NCBI GenBank assembly: GCA_964432115.1
Contig: CAYSMC010000014.1
Location: 1-9,236, forward strand
Reading direction: 5' to 3'
Length of the DNA: 9,236 nucleotides
From: JAAZKO01 sp964432115
GTDB lineage: Bacteria; Patescibacteriota; Microgenomatia; UBA1400; PJMF01
The position numbers were made by a program, and so were the translations under genes. Below, in pieces: positions 7,541-9,236 of the stretch (position 1 is its first letter; each line of letters begins with the position of its first letter). The notes beneath the pieces were generated by a model. That model did not search any database. It was not told where the DNA came from and saw nothing but the letters and a program-made list of their open reading frames with translations.

Positions 7541-9233
7541 GCCAAATAAAAAAGCCAATGAGAGCAAATAGACTTAAATAATTTGTTATTAAACGCAATG
7601 GATTTTCCCTAAAAACTAATTCTATTCCGTGCTTACCCGCATCTAAATTAACTTGAATATTGCCTAATTTGGGATTAGTCAATATTTCTGTACTTTGGCC
7701 ATCAACCTCAGCTTGCCATCCGGGAAAATTAGCTAATTTAAAATTAATTAATTGAGTTTGCTCTAAGTTTAATGACCAAATTTGGCGATGAGCTTGTTGT
7801 TTAACTAATTGAGCTTCAAGTACTTCTATGGCGCCTTCTGCTGTTTCTAGCCAAACAATGGGCTGAGGGTGTTCCTGATTAAACTTTGCTAAAACTTCTT
7901 GTTCAGCCATTTGACTAGGAATGTAATCGGGTAGAGTTTGACTAATTTCACCAGCAATTAATTCGGCTTGATCGGTGTAATAAACTTCAGGATGATCAAT
8001 CATTTTTTCAGCTCGAAAGTAGCGAAGATTACTCAGGCTGGTAAAAATAAGAATTAGGACTATTAGATAACGAATCAGTGCTTTTTTAATCAAAAACAAA
8101 CTAGCGCTCAAAGCAGTCGCTAAAAAGAAAAAGCTGGCACCAAACCACCGCCAAGGAAATTGTAGGTAAGCAAGTGGGGATAAAACTGACCAGCAGAACT
8201 GACTCTTTTGTAAAGTTAAAAACAAAGTTAAAAGAAAAAAACCAAACACTAGCAGTAAGTTTCTGAGTTGTTTGTTGGATAAAAATTGCTTAAAGGTTTT
8301 ATTTTTATAAGATCGATAAAAATTTCTAAAAATTAAGAATAAAATTACAGCTAGCGCTATTAGTTGAGCATAGCCTAAAAAGAAAGAAATATTATCCTCA
8401 GTGCCCCAACTGGAGCCACCGTAGCCCCAATTATCCCAAAATAGTTGGCGAATATAAACAAAATGCAAACGATAATCAAAATAATCAGTAAAAATAGCAC
8501 CAACTCTGGTTAAATTTTGTTCAACAAGAGTGGGAATAGTATAAAAACTAGTAACTAATCCAGCCAGTAGATAAGTGATTAAAATTTCAAAATTGCCTTT
8601 TTTATTTAACAATAAAACATAAATAAGAGATAAAGGAATAAACATTAAAGCACTCAAATTATGAGATAAAACAATCATTGATAAACTCAAAAATAAGAGC
8701 AGATGATTTGACTGTTTTTGACCAGTTTGATTAATTAGATTTGTAAGAGCTAAGATTAACCACGGAAAAAAACTAAGAGCAAAAGCTTCACTCAGCGCAC
8801 CTCTTACAAATAATAATAAAGCGCGATAGGGGGCTAGAGTAAAAAGAGCAGCCAACACTAAACCACTAGCTATGCCGCCAAGACGCTTGCCCAATTTAAA
8901 ACTGCCCCAAATAGTTAAAAAATTAATTAAAATATATAAAATTTTAAGAATTGTAATTAGATTAATATTTAAAAAATACAACAAAGCACCTGTCATATAA
9001 GGTAGAGGAGCATAAAAATTAAATAATGGCATACCAAAGCCATAGCCAAAGTTAGCGCTCCAGCGCACAGGAAAATGTCCAGAGATGATGCCATTAGCCA
9101 TTTCAGCAATTCTGGCGGCCATTGGAAAATCATGCACATAAAAAAAGCCGGTTTGAAATAAATAATAAGAACTAGCTAATAAAATTAATAATAAAAAAGA
9201 AAAAACGAAATATTGATTAAAAATTTTTTTCAA
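7500..9233 (-). CDS. PTPS_related-family GT-C-like membrane protein (paralogue C), start at window edge
   Basis: Third and most canonical PTPS_related copy, 577 residues from TTG 9233. The only codon before it in the window is TTC, so an ATG a little beyond the edge cannot be excluded. The MKKIF start before the first helix and motif positions matching the paralogues make TTG 9233 plausible. Marks in order: H34-D35 in the first loop, GHFPVRW (52-58), GYGFGMPLFNFYAPLPY (63-79), RGALSE (144-149), SHN (190-192), LFWDNWGYGGSSWG (264-277), QFPWR (358-362), TLPDYIP (433-439), FPGW (503-506) and DG (511-512). About twelve helices, a beta-rich C-terminal domain and a final helix (about 549-565) are visible. 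It lies opposite to genes 4 and 5, so it is transcribed separately from a promoter beyond the right edge. All key family residues are intact, so of the three it is the likeliest active enzyme, presumably in envelope glycan assembly. Confidence 0.9.
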   Translation of the reverse strand: MKKIFNQYFVFSFLLLILLASSYYLFQTGFFYVHDFPMAARIAEMANGIISGHFPVRWSANFGYGFGMPLFNFYAPLPYMTGALLYFLNINLITILKILYILINFLTIWGSFKLGKRLGGIASGLVLAALFTLAPYRALLLFVRGALSEAFALSFFPWLILALTNLINQTGQKQSNHLLLFLSLSMIVLSHNLSALMFIPLSLIYVLLLNKKGNFEILITYLLAGLVTSFYTIPTLVEQNLTRVGAIFTDYFDYRLHFVYIRQLFWDNWGYGGSSWGTEDNISFFLGYAQLIALAVILFLIFRNFYRSYKNKTFKQFLSNKQLRNLLLVFGFFLLTLFLTLQKSQFCWSVLSPLAYLQFPWRWFGASFFFLATALSASLFLIKKALIRYLIVLILIFTSLSNLRYFRAEKMIDHPEVYYTDQAELIAGEISQTLPDYIPSQMAEQEVLAKFNQEHPQPIVWLETAEGAIEVLEAQLVKQQAHRQIWSLNLEQTQLINFKLANFPGWQAEVDGQSTEILTNPKLGNIQVNLDAGKHGIELVFRENPLRLITNYLSLFALIGFFIWLNHLKNRTTNHQT

Positions 9234-9236
9234 GAA

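Overview
The window is AT-rich, coding-dense bacterial DNA in the standard genetic code: TGA ends one gene and tryptophans are TGG. It holds six protein genes and almost no intergenic space. Five of the six encode large polytopic membrane proteins of the GT-C glycosyltransferase type, and the sixth encodes a small unrecognised protein with an N-terminal membrane or lipoprotein signal. I saw no rRNA, tRNA, CRISPR array, insertion sequence or convincing terminator. Low GC, overlapping genes, weak or absent Shine-Dalgarno sequences and this mix of families suggest a Patescibacteria (CPR)-type genome. That assignment is inference; there is no phylogenetic marker in the window.

Layout. (1) 3-1646, plus: GT39/PMT-type glycosyltransferase, open at the left edge. 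(2) 1636-3384, plus: membrane protein of the misleadingly named '6-pyruvoyl-tetrahydropterin synthase-related' (PTPS_related) family. (3) 3371-3988, minus: a 205-residue unknown, lying antisense between two plus-strand genes and overlapping both. (4) 3948 (or 3918)-5636, plus: second PTPS_related paralogue. (5) 5636-7540, plus: 634-residue GT-C-like membrane protein with an Asp/His-rich first loop, overlapping the previous stop by one base (TAATG). (6) 7500-9233, minus: third PTPS_related paralogue, converging on gene 5 with a 41-base overlap; its start is at the right edge and may be incomplete.

How they fit together. All five large proteins have the GT-C plan: an N-terminal membrane helix, an acidic or His-rich first external loop, many more helices, and usually a C-terminal non-membrane domain. 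Such enzymes move sugars from lipid-phosphate donors to acceptors outside the membrane. The cluster therefore looks like an envelope glycan or protein/lipid glycosylation locus, but no substrate can be read from the sequence. The three PTPS_related copies are collinear (RGA near residue 145, [SD]H/TH near 193, Q[YF]PWR near 358, FPGW near 490-510) yet strongly diverged, so they are old paralogues rather than recent duplicates.

The points most worth checking are the divergent 5' overlap at 3918-3988, the identity of the antisense 205-residue gene, and whether the PTPS_related proteins are active transferases.
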